NCBI RefSeq assembly: GCF_014207255.1
Contig: NZ_JACHCZ010000001.1
Location: forward strand, 124,001 to 188,000
Source: Pseudomonas sp. JAI120
GTDB lineage: Bacteria > Pseudomonadota > Gammaproteobacteria > Pseudomonadales > Pseudomonadaceae
Direction of reading: 5' to 3'
DNA length: 64,000 nt
The translations under genes were made by a program, and so were the position numbers. The number at the start of each line of letters is the position of its first letter. The stretch's first letter is position 1. The notes under the pieces are model-generated. The model did no database searches. It was not told the origin of the DNA and saw only the letters and a list, made by a program, of their open reading frames with translations. Of this stretch, positions 27,375-34,901 are shown piece by piece.

Positions 27375-28616
27375 TTAACCGCGTGGAGCCGCAACGGCTG
27401 CGAGCTTGGGCGCGGTTTTTTCCGGCGCCACTTGCTCCAGGTTGCTGGCTTCAAGCGCTTGTCGTTGTTGGGCCAAGGCGGCGAGGGTTTCCTTGCTGGC
27501 CATCGGGATGGTTTCCGGTGCGACCGGCGAGCCGGGGCGCGCGCGTTGCAGGCCCTTGACGATAATGGTGTCGTCCTTGTTCAGGCCGCTGCGCACGATG
27601 CGCAAGCCTTCGATCTTCGGCCCCAGTTCCACCGCGCGATACGCCGGCTTGTCGCCTTCCATGACCAGCACGAACTTCTTGCCCAGGTCGGTGCCGACGG
27701 CCTCGTCGTTGATCAGCACGGCGGAGTAGGTGCCGCTGCCGACCAGCTTCAGGCGCGCATACAGGCCAGGGGTGTATTCGCCCTTGCTGTTATCGAACAC
27801 GGCGCGACCACGGATGGTGCCGGTGGCCGGGTTGACCTGGTTGTCGACGAAGTTCATCTGGCCCAGGTGCGGGTTGCCGGTTTCGTTGGACAGCCCCAGG
27901 TACACCGGGGTGGTGGCGCCACGGCGGCCTTGGCGAGCCAGTTCGGTGTACTTGAGGTACACACGTTCATCGGCGTCGAAGTAGGCGTAGACCTTGTCGG
28001 TGGAGACCACGCTGGTCAGCGCGGTGACGTCGGCGGTCACCAGGTTGCCGGCGGTGATTTCGGCACGGCTGACGCGGCCGCTGATCGGCGAGGTCACACG
28101 GGTAAAACTCAGGTTCAGCTTGGCCAGGTCCAACTGCGCCTGGATCCCGGCGACGGCGGCGCGGGCCTCCTGGGCGGCGGTGGTGCGCGAGTCGGCCAGT
28201 TCGGCGGAGATCGCATTGCTCTGGCGCAGGCGTTCGCCGCGCTGGGCTTCGTTATCGCTGCGGGTGGCGGCGGCTTTGGTTTGAGCCAGTTGGGCTTCAA
28301 GGCGGCGCACTTCGGCCTGGAATGGACGCGGGTCGATCTGGAACAGCAGGTCGCCTTTCTTGACCAAAGCGCCTTCGGTGAAAGCGACTTGGTCAATCTG
28401 GCCAGAGACCCGTGGACGAATCTGTACGGTTTCGGGCGCTTCCAGGCGACCGGTGAACTCATCCCACTCGTTGACCGGCTGCTCAAGCACCTTGGCTACG
28501 CTGACTTTTGCCGCGGGCATGGCGGCCGCTTGTTCCGGGGTCTTGCCGCACGCGCTCATCACCACCACGGCCAAGATCGCCAGGGGGAAGCGCAAATGTT
28601 TGAGTGACTGTTCCAT
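27375..28616 (-). CDS. mexE: MexE-type periplasmic adaptor (membrane fusion protein)
   Basis: A 413-residue adaptor of the RND pump. The lipoprotein signal has V-V-M-S-A-C-G-K (lipobox cysteine near residue 23). The conserved W-D-E-F-T-G-R-L-E-A-P-E start of the barrel-sandwich domain, the coiled-coil hairpin (about 100-170) and the Y-F-D-A-D-E-R-V segment are all as in MexE. ATG 28616 (M-E-Q-S-L-K-H) is chosen by agreement with MexE; a further in-frame codon at 28655 adds 13 residues before the signal. It is the first gene of the operon, preceded by a palindrome that resembles a MexT site. Confidence 0.92.
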   Translation of the reverse strand: MEQSLKHLRFPLAILAVVVMSACGKTPEQAAAMPAAKVSVAKVLEQPVNEWDEFTGRLEAPETVQIRPRVSGQIDQVAFTEGALVKKGDLLFQIDPRPFQAEVRRLEAQLAQTKAAATRSDNEAQRGERLRQSNAISAELADSRTTAAQEARAAVAGIQAQLDLAKLNLSFTRVTSPISGRVSRAEITAGNLVTADVTALTSVVSTDKVYAYFDADERVYLKYTELARQGRRGATTPVYLGLSNETGNPHLGQMNFVDNQVNPATGTIRGRAVFDNSKGEYTPGLYARLKLVGSGTYSAVLINDEAVGTDLGKKFVLVMEGDKPAYRAVELGPKIEGLRIVRSGLNKDDTIIVKGLQRARPGSPVAPETIPMASKETLAALAQQRQALEASNLEQVAPEKTAPKLAAVAAPRG

Positions 28617-28692
28617 GAGGTGCATCCGCCAATGTATTTGAGATGGGCGGATCATGCGCGGCGAGGCGGTATGTCACGAATCGAATGAAGCA

Positions 28693-28716
28693 AAGGTAAC
28701 TATCATTCGGAATGAT
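28693..28716 (-). promoter_or_regulatory. MexT-like binding site upstream of mexE
   Basis: On the mexE strand the sequence reads ATCA, 5 bases, AATGAT, 4 bases, ACCTT. The MexT motif as I recall it is ATCA-N5-GTCGAT-N4-ACYAT. The flanking parts agree well (4 of 4, and 4 of 5) and the centre is half matched. The first 15 bases (28702-28716) are also a perfect inverted repeat, ATCATTC-N-GAATGAT, with a LysR-type T-N11-A core. No mexT gene is in the window. Confidence 0.5.
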
Positions 28717-28873
28717 ATAAGCGCGGGATCAGCCCTCTAGCATGGGGGTTTCGTTAGGGGGCTATCAATGGGCGTGATGACAAAAGACTGTTGTTGCGTG
28801 TGTAACGAACCTCTCAGGTCCGTTGTGTTGAGCCTACATATCCAGAGTGCGGCGTAGCTTGAAGTCTGCGCGA

Positions 28874-29722
28874 TCAGTCGAACGCAAGCTGTTCCTGGAT
28901 AGCGCGAGTGGGATCATGAGCGAGTTGCTGTTTGCGTGACCGCGTGTGTTTGCGGCCCGATGTTTTCGGTGCCGCATCTTTGGCGGCGTCATCTGGAACC
29001 ACCCACAGTGCGCTGGCCTTACCGCCGTCGTTCAGCCGTTCGGCAATCGTTATTTCCATGGCATGGCGAAAGGCTTGCAGTTCTGGGCGGTCTGTTGAAT
29101 CGCCCTGGGCATCCAAGTCATCGATGGTGCGTTGCCAGCCCGCCAGTGCGGGGTAGCTGCGCTTAAGGCTGCGTTTACCGACCACAGCGCTGAGTAATTG
29201 GGTGCACAGGTGTTGTCCTTGGGGCGTGAGGCCGTGATAGCTGACGAACTCCTGGCGATTGGTTTCCATACGGATGAAGCGGATATGTTCATCGTAGCGA
29301 TGGTGACGGGGATGAAAGAAAGTCATGACGTCTGCCGTGGGGTAAAGCGCCGGGGTCCCAGGGAACTTGCCCCAGTCGGCCTTGCCCTTGACCGAGTTGC
29401 AATCGACACACGCAATCGCCAGGTTGCGCGGATGCAAGGCGAATTGAGGATAGGTGTCGCGTGACAGCACGTGTTCGATGGGTGCTGCACTCGCATGGTT
29501 AAGCAACCAGCGCTTGCAGTAACAACACCTGGGCTCCTGGCGGCTTTTCAGCGCTAAGCGCAAGCGTTTTTTGAGCGCCGCACAGTCGGCTTTGGCAGGG
29601 TCGCCCAGCTTGCCCCAGATACTTTTATCAAAAGCCTTTGCCCCCTTGCGCAATGCGTGCAGAAACTTGCGCTGTTCGCTGTAGAGGAGCGCTGCCTTCG
29701 GCTCGCCGGTGGGGCGGGTCAT
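28874..29722 (-). CDS. HNH endonuclease, PtuB/TIGR02646-like, putative defence effector
   Basis: A 282-residue HNH nuclease. The beta-beta-alpha-metal core is clear: a zinc pair C66-x-x-C69 (C-C-Y-C-K), the catalytic P-I-E83-H84-V, N100 in P-R-N-L-A-I-A, and the second zinc pair C105-x-x-C108-N (A-C-V-D-C-N-S-V-K-G). This spacing (I-E-H, then Y-P-x-F-A-L, then N-L, then A-C-x-x-C-N) is the pattern of PtuB nucleases of Septu anti-phage systems. The C-terminal third is basic (R-K-H-T-R-S-R-K-Q). The start codon overlaps the ATPase stop by four bases, so the two are translationally coupled. It is the last gene of a three-gene operon. Whether it cleaves DNA or RNA is unknown. Confidence 0.8.
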   Translation of the reverse strand: MTRPTGEPKAALLYSEQRKFLHALRKGAKAFDKSIWGKLGDPAKADCAALKKRLRLALKSRQEPRCCYCKRWLLNHASAAPIEHVLSRDTYPQFALHPRNLAIACVDCNSVKGKADWGKFPGTPALYPTADVMTFFHPRHHRYDEHIRFIRMETNRQEFVSYHGLTPQGQHLCTQLLSAVVGKRSLKRSYPALAGWQRTIDDLDAQGDSTDRPELQAFRHAMEITIAERLNDGGKASALWVVPDDAAKDAAPKTSGRKHTRSRKQQLAHDPTRAIQEQLAFD

Positions 29723-31299
29723 GCTGGCAACGCCTGTTGCGCAAGGGCAAAGGTTTCGGTGATGGCAAGACTCGCGTGTTCGATGAGTTGCAGGTCCTGT
29801 TGGTAGCGCTTGTCTTCGGCGTCGCCGGAGGTCTTCATGATGGTTGTCATGTATTCCAGTGCTTTCCTGAGGTCTTCATGTTGTTGGGCATACTTACCCG
29901 CCTGGCCCCTGTTGGTTGCTCGAATAGCCTCGGTCACAAGCGCCGCGCAGCGCTCGGCGACTTCCCGGTTGTGTGGGGTGTAGGTCTCGAAGACCTTGAG
30001 CAGGATGGTCTCTACTGAGTGGCGCTGTTCAGGCGCAATTTCTGTCAGTTGATTGTCCTTGGCCATAAAACAATGGCTCAGGTTGTCCTTGGCATTGGCA
30101 ACCAGGGTCGGTGAATGGGTGGCAATCACGAACCGGGTTTGCAGACGTTCTGCCATCAGGCTGAACAGGCTCGGCAGCAACTGCTGCCAACCGACATGCA
30201 GGCTCACTTCTGGCTCATCGATCAGCAGCACTTTGCCGGGGCCGGCGCTTGCCATGATTTTGGCGAACAGGAGCAGCACCTGTTGTTCGCCGGAGCTGAG
30301 GTCGGTGAATTTCAGCAGGTTGGAATGGCCTTGGCGACTCAATGCGAGACTCAGTCCCTTGAGGGAAACATGTTCACTGACCGCGAGTGCAAGGGGAATG
30401 ACTTGGGCGGCCAGGCCGAGTGGTCGCAGCAGTTCGTTGAATGCACCACTGGGCGCAAGGTACAGGCGCTGTTTGAGGCCCAGGCGCTCAAGCAGGTTTT
30501 CCAGCAACGCCAGGCGCTCAGGTAGCTCGACCGTTTCGACCAACAGGTCGATCAACTTGCGCTCGATGGTTTGCGATGAATACCCGGTACTCGTCCGGTC
30601 GCCCAGGTAGCGATAATGAGGATACTTCTCGCGATTGCCCAAGGGAAAACGGTCAATCGGCCCAACCACAATGGCCACACTGGCGGTGGACTGTTGCTGC
30701 AGGTGGTCAACCAGAGAAGCCAACAACAGGCTTTTGCCGGCACCATTGTTACCGATGACGTAGGTGCAGGAAGATACGCTGCCTGGTTGCGCGAGCAAGT
30801 GCTCCAGCGGGCGCCGGTCGAGCAGTGAAATTTCCCGTACTCGGTCAACGGGCGGAACCCGAGTCCCGCCGATGCGGGTCCTGAGCACATCCTTGGTGTC
30901 CAGTTCTACGCAAACGCCGTCGACATCCTCATACCCAGTGTCGAACCATTGGGCAAACAGCCCTTTGAGTGAACCCAGCAGCTTCGACTCAGGGTATTGG
31001 CTGAAGCGCAACGCTCCATCTGACCGCCATATCTGGTAAATCGCTGCTGAAAAGTAGGCGAGCTCTTCTGCGCTGACCCCCCGAATGCCAGACAGCAATT
31101 TGCGTGTGTCGATGCACAACGTTCTGTCTGCCTGGGATTTTTGGCTATTCAACAACCAGGCGTAGTAGCGGGTGGCGTTGCCAGCGTCGTTATAGCTCGT
31201 GAAATCGAACACGGCTTCAAGCAGGTCATTGCTGGACAGGTGTTGCTTGAGTTTATCCAGGGCGGCGGGGGGTGGGGTCCGGCCAGGCGTGAACACCAT
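29719..31299 (-). CDS. ABC/SMC-like AAA ATPase, PtuA-like, putative defence sensor
   Basis: A 526-residue ATPase with a split, ABC-type head. Walker A is at 183-190 (G-N-N-G-A-G-K-S), the signature motif at 334-340 (L-S-S-G-E-Q-Q), Walker B at 357-364 (V-L-L-I-D-E-P-E), and the switch histidine at about 395 (I-A-T-H-S-P). The insertion between Walker A and the signature is about 145 residues, too short for a long SMC coiled coil, as in OLD, RecF and PtuA-type ATPases. The N-terminal 170 residues are a family-specific domain that I do not recognise. It has no TOPRIM nuclease domain, so it should rely on the coupled HNH protein for cleavage. It lies 57 bases after the 219-residue protein gene. 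Confidence 0.8.
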   Translation of the reverse strand: MVFTPGRTPPPAALDKLKQHLSSNDLLEAVFDFTSYNDAGNATRYYAWLLNSQKSQADRTLCIDTRKLLSGIRGVSAEELAYFSAAIYQIWRSDGALRFSQYPESKLLGSLKGLFAQWFDTGYEDVDGVCVELDTKDVLRTRIGGTRVPPVDRVREISLLDRRPLEHLLAQPGSVSSCTYVIGNNGAGKSLLLASLVDHLQQQSTASVAIVVGPIDRFPLGNREKYPHYRYLGDRTSTGYSSQTIERKLIDLLVETVELPERLALLENLLERLGLKQRLYLAPSGAFNELLRPLGLAAQVIPLALAVSEHVSLKGLSLALSRQGHSNLLKFTDLSSGEQQVLLLFAKIMASAGPGKVLLIDEPEVSLHVGWQQLLPSLFSLMAERLQTRFVIATHSPTLVANAKDNLSHCFMAKDNQLTEIAPEQRHSVETILLKVFETYTPHNREVAERCAALVTEAIRATNRGQAGKYAQQHEDLRKALEYMTTIMKTSGDAEDKRYQQDLQLIEHASLAITETFALAQQALPA

Positions 31300-31356
31300 C
31301 AGTGTTCGCCCCGTTAACGTGCCTTCTTCGGTCCGTTGTAACAGTGAGACGAAGGG

Positions 31357-32016
31357 CTATTTCAAATAGACCGGATTATCCAGCAGTGAGAGGCTCTCAC
31401 ATTTGAAGTCATTCGGCAGACCTTGGATCAGTTCGGCATTGACGCCTTGCACGATCAGTCTGAGTCGGGTCAAGTGGTGCAGGGCCGCGCTACCTTCAAC
31501 AAGCACGTATGCAAACCGGCCCTGATGGAGGTCGAAATGCTTGACGAAGGCTTCGCCACTGTAGGGCTCCAGGTCGATCAGCCCTTCATCGCGCGCCAAG
31601 CCGGTGGCGAGTGCTCCGCTGATCTGGGCATGGCGGCGGTCGAAACGGGCTTGGGTGGCAAGAAAATAAAAAAGTGCGTCGAACAGGTTGAGGCACTCTT
31701 CTCCGTCCAGTTGCTCCGTGAGCTCATCCAACAGCACTGAAAGCTGTTCGTAGGTCTGTTCGTCGCATGCAGTGATTTTTTCGGCGAGGCCACAGTGCTC
31801 CATCAGCATGTGCACGCTGGCCTGAATGGTGTCGTGGTAGACCCAGTACTTAGTCTCCCGCTCCTTGACCCATTTAGGGCTGTCCCAGTCCACGATTTGC
31901 ACGGCGAGGACATAGAGCAAAACCTGCTGGAATTGAGCGTCTGTCATCTCGCCCTGAAGCTGACTGGCCTGTGCGCGTGCTAATAGCTCGCCGAGCCAGA
32001 TATGACTTTCTTCCAT
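31357..32016 (-). CDS. unknown protein, first gene of ATPase-HNH operon
   Basis: A 219-residue acidic, mostly helical protein with no signal peptide, membrane helix or known motif. Notable stretches are W-L-G-E-L-L-A-R-A near the start, V-D-W-D-S-P-K-W-V-K-E-R-E in the first half, and L-N-L-F-D-A-L-F-Y-F-L-A-T-Q-A-R-F-D in the middle. I chose ATG 32016 because AGGTGG lies 6 bases upstream; a TTG at 32145 adds 43 residues that cross a strong hairpin and part of a terminator. It is 57 bases upstream of the ATPase gene on the same strand. The context suggests a sensor, regulator or inhibitor for the ATPase-nuclease pair, but this is only inference. Confidence 0.7.
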   Translation of the reverse strand: MEESHIWLGELLARAQASQLQGEMTDAQFQQVLLYVLAVQIVDWDSPKWVKERETKYWVYHDTIQASVHMLMEHCGLAEKITACDEQTYEQLSVLLDELTEQLDGEECLNLFDALFYFLATQARFDRRHAQISGALATGLARDEGLIDLEPYSGEAFVKHFDLHQGRFAYVLVEGSAALHHLTRLRLIVQGVNAELIQGLPNDFKCESLSLLDNPVYLK

Positions 32017-32049
32017 GAATGTCCACCTGTTTCCTATGACTTTAAAGAC

Positions 32050-32064
32050 CGGGGGCCGCCCCCG
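32050..32064. other. GC hairpin in leader of the ATPase-HNH operon
   Basis: CGGGGG (32050-32055) pairs with CCCCCG (32059-32064) over a 3-base loop. It lies 34-48 bases upstream of the first start codon. It has no T run and is not an obvious terminator. It may simply be structure in the mRNA leader. Confidence 0.4.
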
Positions 32065-32143
32065 AGGTGCATGGGTTTGAAGTTTACCTATCGATTCGAG
32101 TAGTGGCGAGTAGCCATTTTCGACTGTCTGCCAGCCACCATTC

Positions 32144-32174
32144 AAAAAATGGGCTGCGGGTTTTCCCCGCAGCC
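32144..32174 (-). terminator. rho-independent terminator of the GMC dehydrogenase operon
   Basis: GGCTGCGGG (32152-32160) pairs perfectly with CCCGCAGCC (32166-32174), with a 5-base loop. On the minus strand the stem is followed by a T-rich tail (ATTTTTTG). It is 8 bases past the GMC stop and separates that operon from the ATPase-HNH operon, which runs in the same direction. Confidence 0.85.
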
Positions 32175-32181
32175 AAGGACC

Positions 32182-34392
32182 CTACGTGGTACCGAACCCC
32201 ACCAACACTGTCAGCGCCCCCTGGTTATCCCCCAACCCAACGCCATAACGCCCCTCCAGATCATCGTTGATACACAGCTGCAATTCCCCGGTCTGCCCCG
32301 TTGGAATTTCCCCCAGGTCACCCACCAGAAACGGTGTCCCGCTGCTGCTCACACGGCCAATCAGCGCCCCCTCATTAGCCCCCGCCAAGGTGTAGCACGC
32401 CTTGGCGATCAACCCCGGGCTGCCGTTGCCATCGACCATGCCGCCCACCGGGCTGGCCAGCCACTTGCCGCTGACATAACGCACCAGGCGCGGGCTCGGG
32501 CCGCTGATTTGCACGCCGGTACCTTGCCACGGCTGGTTGGCCTGCACCTGTACCGTCGCGGCTTTAAGCTCGTTGCACAGGGTGTCGCCGGCCTGGATCG
32601 ACAGCGCGGCGATGGTCAGGCTTGGGTTGGAGGTGCCGGTGGTGGGGAACACGCCATCGCCCACCAGGAACAGGTTGTTGTGGTCCCAACTGCGTTGGGT
32701 CTTGTCCACCACCGAGGTCTTGGGGTCATCACCCATGCGGTAGGTGCCCATCAAGTGCCCTGCACCCTGGAACGAATAGGATTGCCCTTGGTAGGTGAAC
32801 ACCCCAGGCGGGATGTCGGCAGTCAGTTCGGTAGCCCCGAGCAGTTCGGTGATGACATGACTGGCCAGAATACGCGCCTGTTTGAAGCCCTCCTTGGTGT
32901 AGTCGGACAGGTCGTAGTGGATTTCCGGGCGCGGGATACCCAGGCGGTCCTTGTATTGGCCGGAAGGCACGATGTAGCAGTTGGCGTTATTGGGATCCTC
33001 CTCCACTTGCTCCACCAGGAAACCCACCCGAAATTGCCGCGTAAGCAGGTTGTTCAACTGTTGCACCAGCGCCGTGCCGAACAGCACCTGGGGCGCGCCC
33101 GGGTTGTTTGGCAGCGGGTTGGTGTGGCTGACGTTGGTGCCATCAATCAGGTCGGCGACGGTGGTGTACGGGTCGCCGATCGGCCAGTTGAAGCCCTCGT
33201 TGCCGATCTCGATCCGCCAGGCCGCGCGCTGGCTGCGGAACGCGCCGTCGCGCAGGCTTTCGATGCCGGAGGTGGACACCGGGCCGCGATACGGGAACAC
33301 CGTCTTGCCCTCGGGCATCAGGCCCCAGGCCAGGTAGATCGGGTGGTCTGCCAGGCTGCGCCCGACCTGGCCGCTGCTGTTGGCCACGCCCTTGGGCCAG
33401 GCGCTGCTGGTGGAGTTGAGCAGCAACTTGGGCGTCTCGATGGCATGGGCGGCGATCACATAACGTTGCCCGACGGCAACGCCCGTGCCGGTCGGTGGTC
33501 CATCACCGAGCTGGTACTGGATGAACTCGATACCGCTGATGCTGTTGTCGGCCGCGACGGTGACCTTGCTCGCCACGGTCTTGTACAGCACCCGCACATT
33601 GCCGGTGTTGAGCGCGTTGTTCATGGTCACCGTGGCATCGTACTTGGCCTGGATCGGGCAGATCGGCGTGCAGTTGGTGTTGCCTGCGCATACCCGTCGC
33701 CCGGCATACGGCTGCGAGTTGCGTCCGGCCGGCGTCGGGCTGACCACCAGGGGCAGGCCCTGAAACGCCTGGCCCTGCACCGCGTTGACGAAGCTGCCAT
33801 CGACCAGCGACAGCGGGATGCTGGTCATCGGGTATTCATAGTTGGCCGGGAAGGTAATGCCCAGGTACGCCTGGTCGGCCACATTCGCCGCCACACCGAT
33901 TTCCGCCTCGGCACGGCAATACGCGCTTTGCAGGTCGTTGTAGCTGATCGGCCAGTCCACCCCCACGCCGTACAGCGATTTCATTCGAAAATCATTCGGC
34001 AGCATGCGCAGGCAAGTGGCGACCCAATGCCAAGTGGTGCCGCCGCCCACGCGCTCATAAGTACTGGTGAACGGCAACGGGCCTTTTTGCACCAGGTAGC
34101 TGATGGCGGGGTTGTTCCAGCCATTGATGAGGTCGGCGATGGTCGCGCGCGGTGCGTTCTGTTCAGCCGGGTTGCGCGCCGGGCTCAGGGTGCTCACCGG
34201 TGGGTAGGGTGATTCGGGCGTCTTCAGTGTGGCGGTGTAGAAACGCTCCAGGTACTGGTTGCGATTGGGCGGGATCTCCGGCCCCGATTCCAACACCAGC
34301 ACTTGCACTCCGGCCAGCCCCAATTGATAGGCAATGAGGCTGCCTGCAAGGCCCGCACCGACAATCACCACATCTGCTTGTTCGCTACTCAT
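32182..34392 (-). CDS. GMC-type FAD oxidoreductase with C-terminal lectin-like domain
   Basis: A 736-residue flavoprotein. Residues 8-25 hold the FAD-binding V-V-I-V-G-A-G-L-A-G-S. Later features are typical of membrane sugar/polyol dehydrogenases: C-A-G-N-T-N-C-T-P-I-C-P-I-Q-A-K, a cysteine-containing segment seen in gluconate and sorbitol dehydrogenase large subunits, and the C-terminal T-S-N-P-S-L-T-I-A-A. From about residue 610 onward is an extra domain of some 125 residues. Its segments A-N-E-G-A-L-I-G-R-V and C-I-N-D-D...G-D-N-Q-G-A-L-T-V resemble the galactose-binding LecA/PA-IL fold. There is no signal peptide. The start overlaps the small-subunit stop (ATGA). Confidence 0.82.
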   Translation of the reverse strand: MSSEQADVVIVGAGLAGSLIAYQLGLAGVQVLVLESGPEIPPNRNQYLERFYTATLKTPESPYPPVSTLSPARNPAEQNAPRATIADLINGWNNPAISYLVQKGPLPFTSTYERVGGGTTWHWVATCLRMLPNDFRMKSLYGVGVDWPISYNDLQSAYCRAEAEIGVAANVADQAYLGITFPANYEYPMTSIPLSLVDGSFVNAVQGQAFQGLPLVVSPTPAGRNSQPYAGRRVCAGNTNCTPICPIQAKYDATVTMNNALNTGNVRVLYKTVASKVTVAADNSISGIEFIQYQLGDGPPTGTGVAVGQRYVIAAHAIETPKLLLNSTSSAWPKGVANSSGQVGRSLADHPIYLAWGLMPEGKTVFPYRGPVSTSGIESLRDGAFRSQRAAWRIEIGNEGFNWPIGDPYTTVADLIDGTNVSHTNPLPNNPGAPQVLFGTALVQQLNNLLTRQFRVGFLVEQVEEDPNNANCYIVPSGQYKDRLGIPRPEIHYDLSDYTKEGFKQARILASHVITELLGATELTADIPPGVFTYQGQSYSFQGAGHLMGTYRMGDDPKTSVVDKTQRSWDHNNLFLVGDGVFPTTGTSNPSLTIAALSIQAGDTLCNELKAATVQVQANQPWQGTGVQISGPSPRLVRYVSGKWLASPVGGMVDGNGSPGLIAKACYTLAGANEGALIGRVSSSGTPFLVGDLGEIPTGQTGELQLCINDDLEGRYGVGLGDNQGALTVLVGFGTT

Positions 34393-34901
34393 GACGATGC
34401 TCCTGGCTGCGTGCTGGCGGTGACCCCGGTGAAGTCTTCCAGGTTGGGCGGCGGACTGTTCCAGTAGCCGAAGAAGAACTCGCTGTAGCCCATGGGGTGG
34501 GTCTGGGCAATACTCCACGCCCAGCTCTGGGTGTAGGCCTCGTCACTCACCACGGTTTGCTCGCCGAGCGGGAACGCACCCTGGGTATACGGCTGGTACC
34601 ACACGCCCAGCAGCCAGAGCTTCATGATCGCGCGTGCCACCTGGGCGGTTTGCGTCGGTGCCGGTTGGCCGTTCTGCATCAGGATCGCTGTGCCGATTTG
34701 CTGCGGAGTCGCCTGCTCGGCCGCCAGCGTGGCGTATTGCGCGAGCAGGGCGCTGAGCACGCTTTGGCCGACACGCGGACCGATGAAATCGAGAAAGGTC
34801 GTGGGCAGGCCGATGGGGTCTACCGACGGCGCCAGCAGTTCCTGATTGATGCCGGTGAGCACCACGCTCAGGCCGGTGAAATTGTCCAGGTCGGTACTCA
34901 T
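34389..34901 (-). CDS. small subunit of FAD dehydrogenase, sorbitol-dehydrogenase-like
   Basis: A 170-residue protein similar to the small subunit of membrane-bound FAD sorbitol/gluconate dehydrogenases (PF12318 type). Landmarks are L-T-G near the N terminus, A-I-M-K-L-W-L-L-G-V-W-Y and the C-terminal S-W-A-W-S-I-A-Q-T-H-P-M-G-Y-S-E-F. Family small subunits normally carry a Tat signal that exports the complex. None is present here, since the sequence starts M-S-T-D-L-D-N-F-T-G. Both ends overlap neighbours by four bases, which ties it to the cytochrome and GMC genes. Confidence 0.7.
   Translation of the reverse strand: MSTDLDNFTGLSVVLTGINQELLAPSVDPIGLPTTFLDFIGPRVGQSVLSALLAQYATLAAEQATPQQIGTAILMQNGQPAPTQTAQVARAIMKLWLLGVWYQPYTQGAFPLGEQTVVSDEAYTQSWAWSIAQTHPMGYSEFFFGYWNSPPPNLEDFTGVTASTQPGASS

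Noticed and set aside
25119-28607. A 1162-codon open frame on the plus strand opposite mexF and mexE
   Set aside because: It is rich in H, R, Q, G and D with no domain pattern, and lies antisense to two clear genes. High-GC codon use on one strand leaves such frames open.
29719-32016. OLD-family or retron reading of the ATPase locus
   Set aside because: The ATPase has no TOPRIM nuclease domain, and I found no reverse transcriptase gene or msr/msd-like repeat structure, so a PtuA-like reading fits better.
32149-34212. A 687-codon plus-strand frame opposite the GMC oxidoreductase
   Set aside because: Antisense shadow of a gene with FAD motif and operon overlaps; no plausible start or domain.
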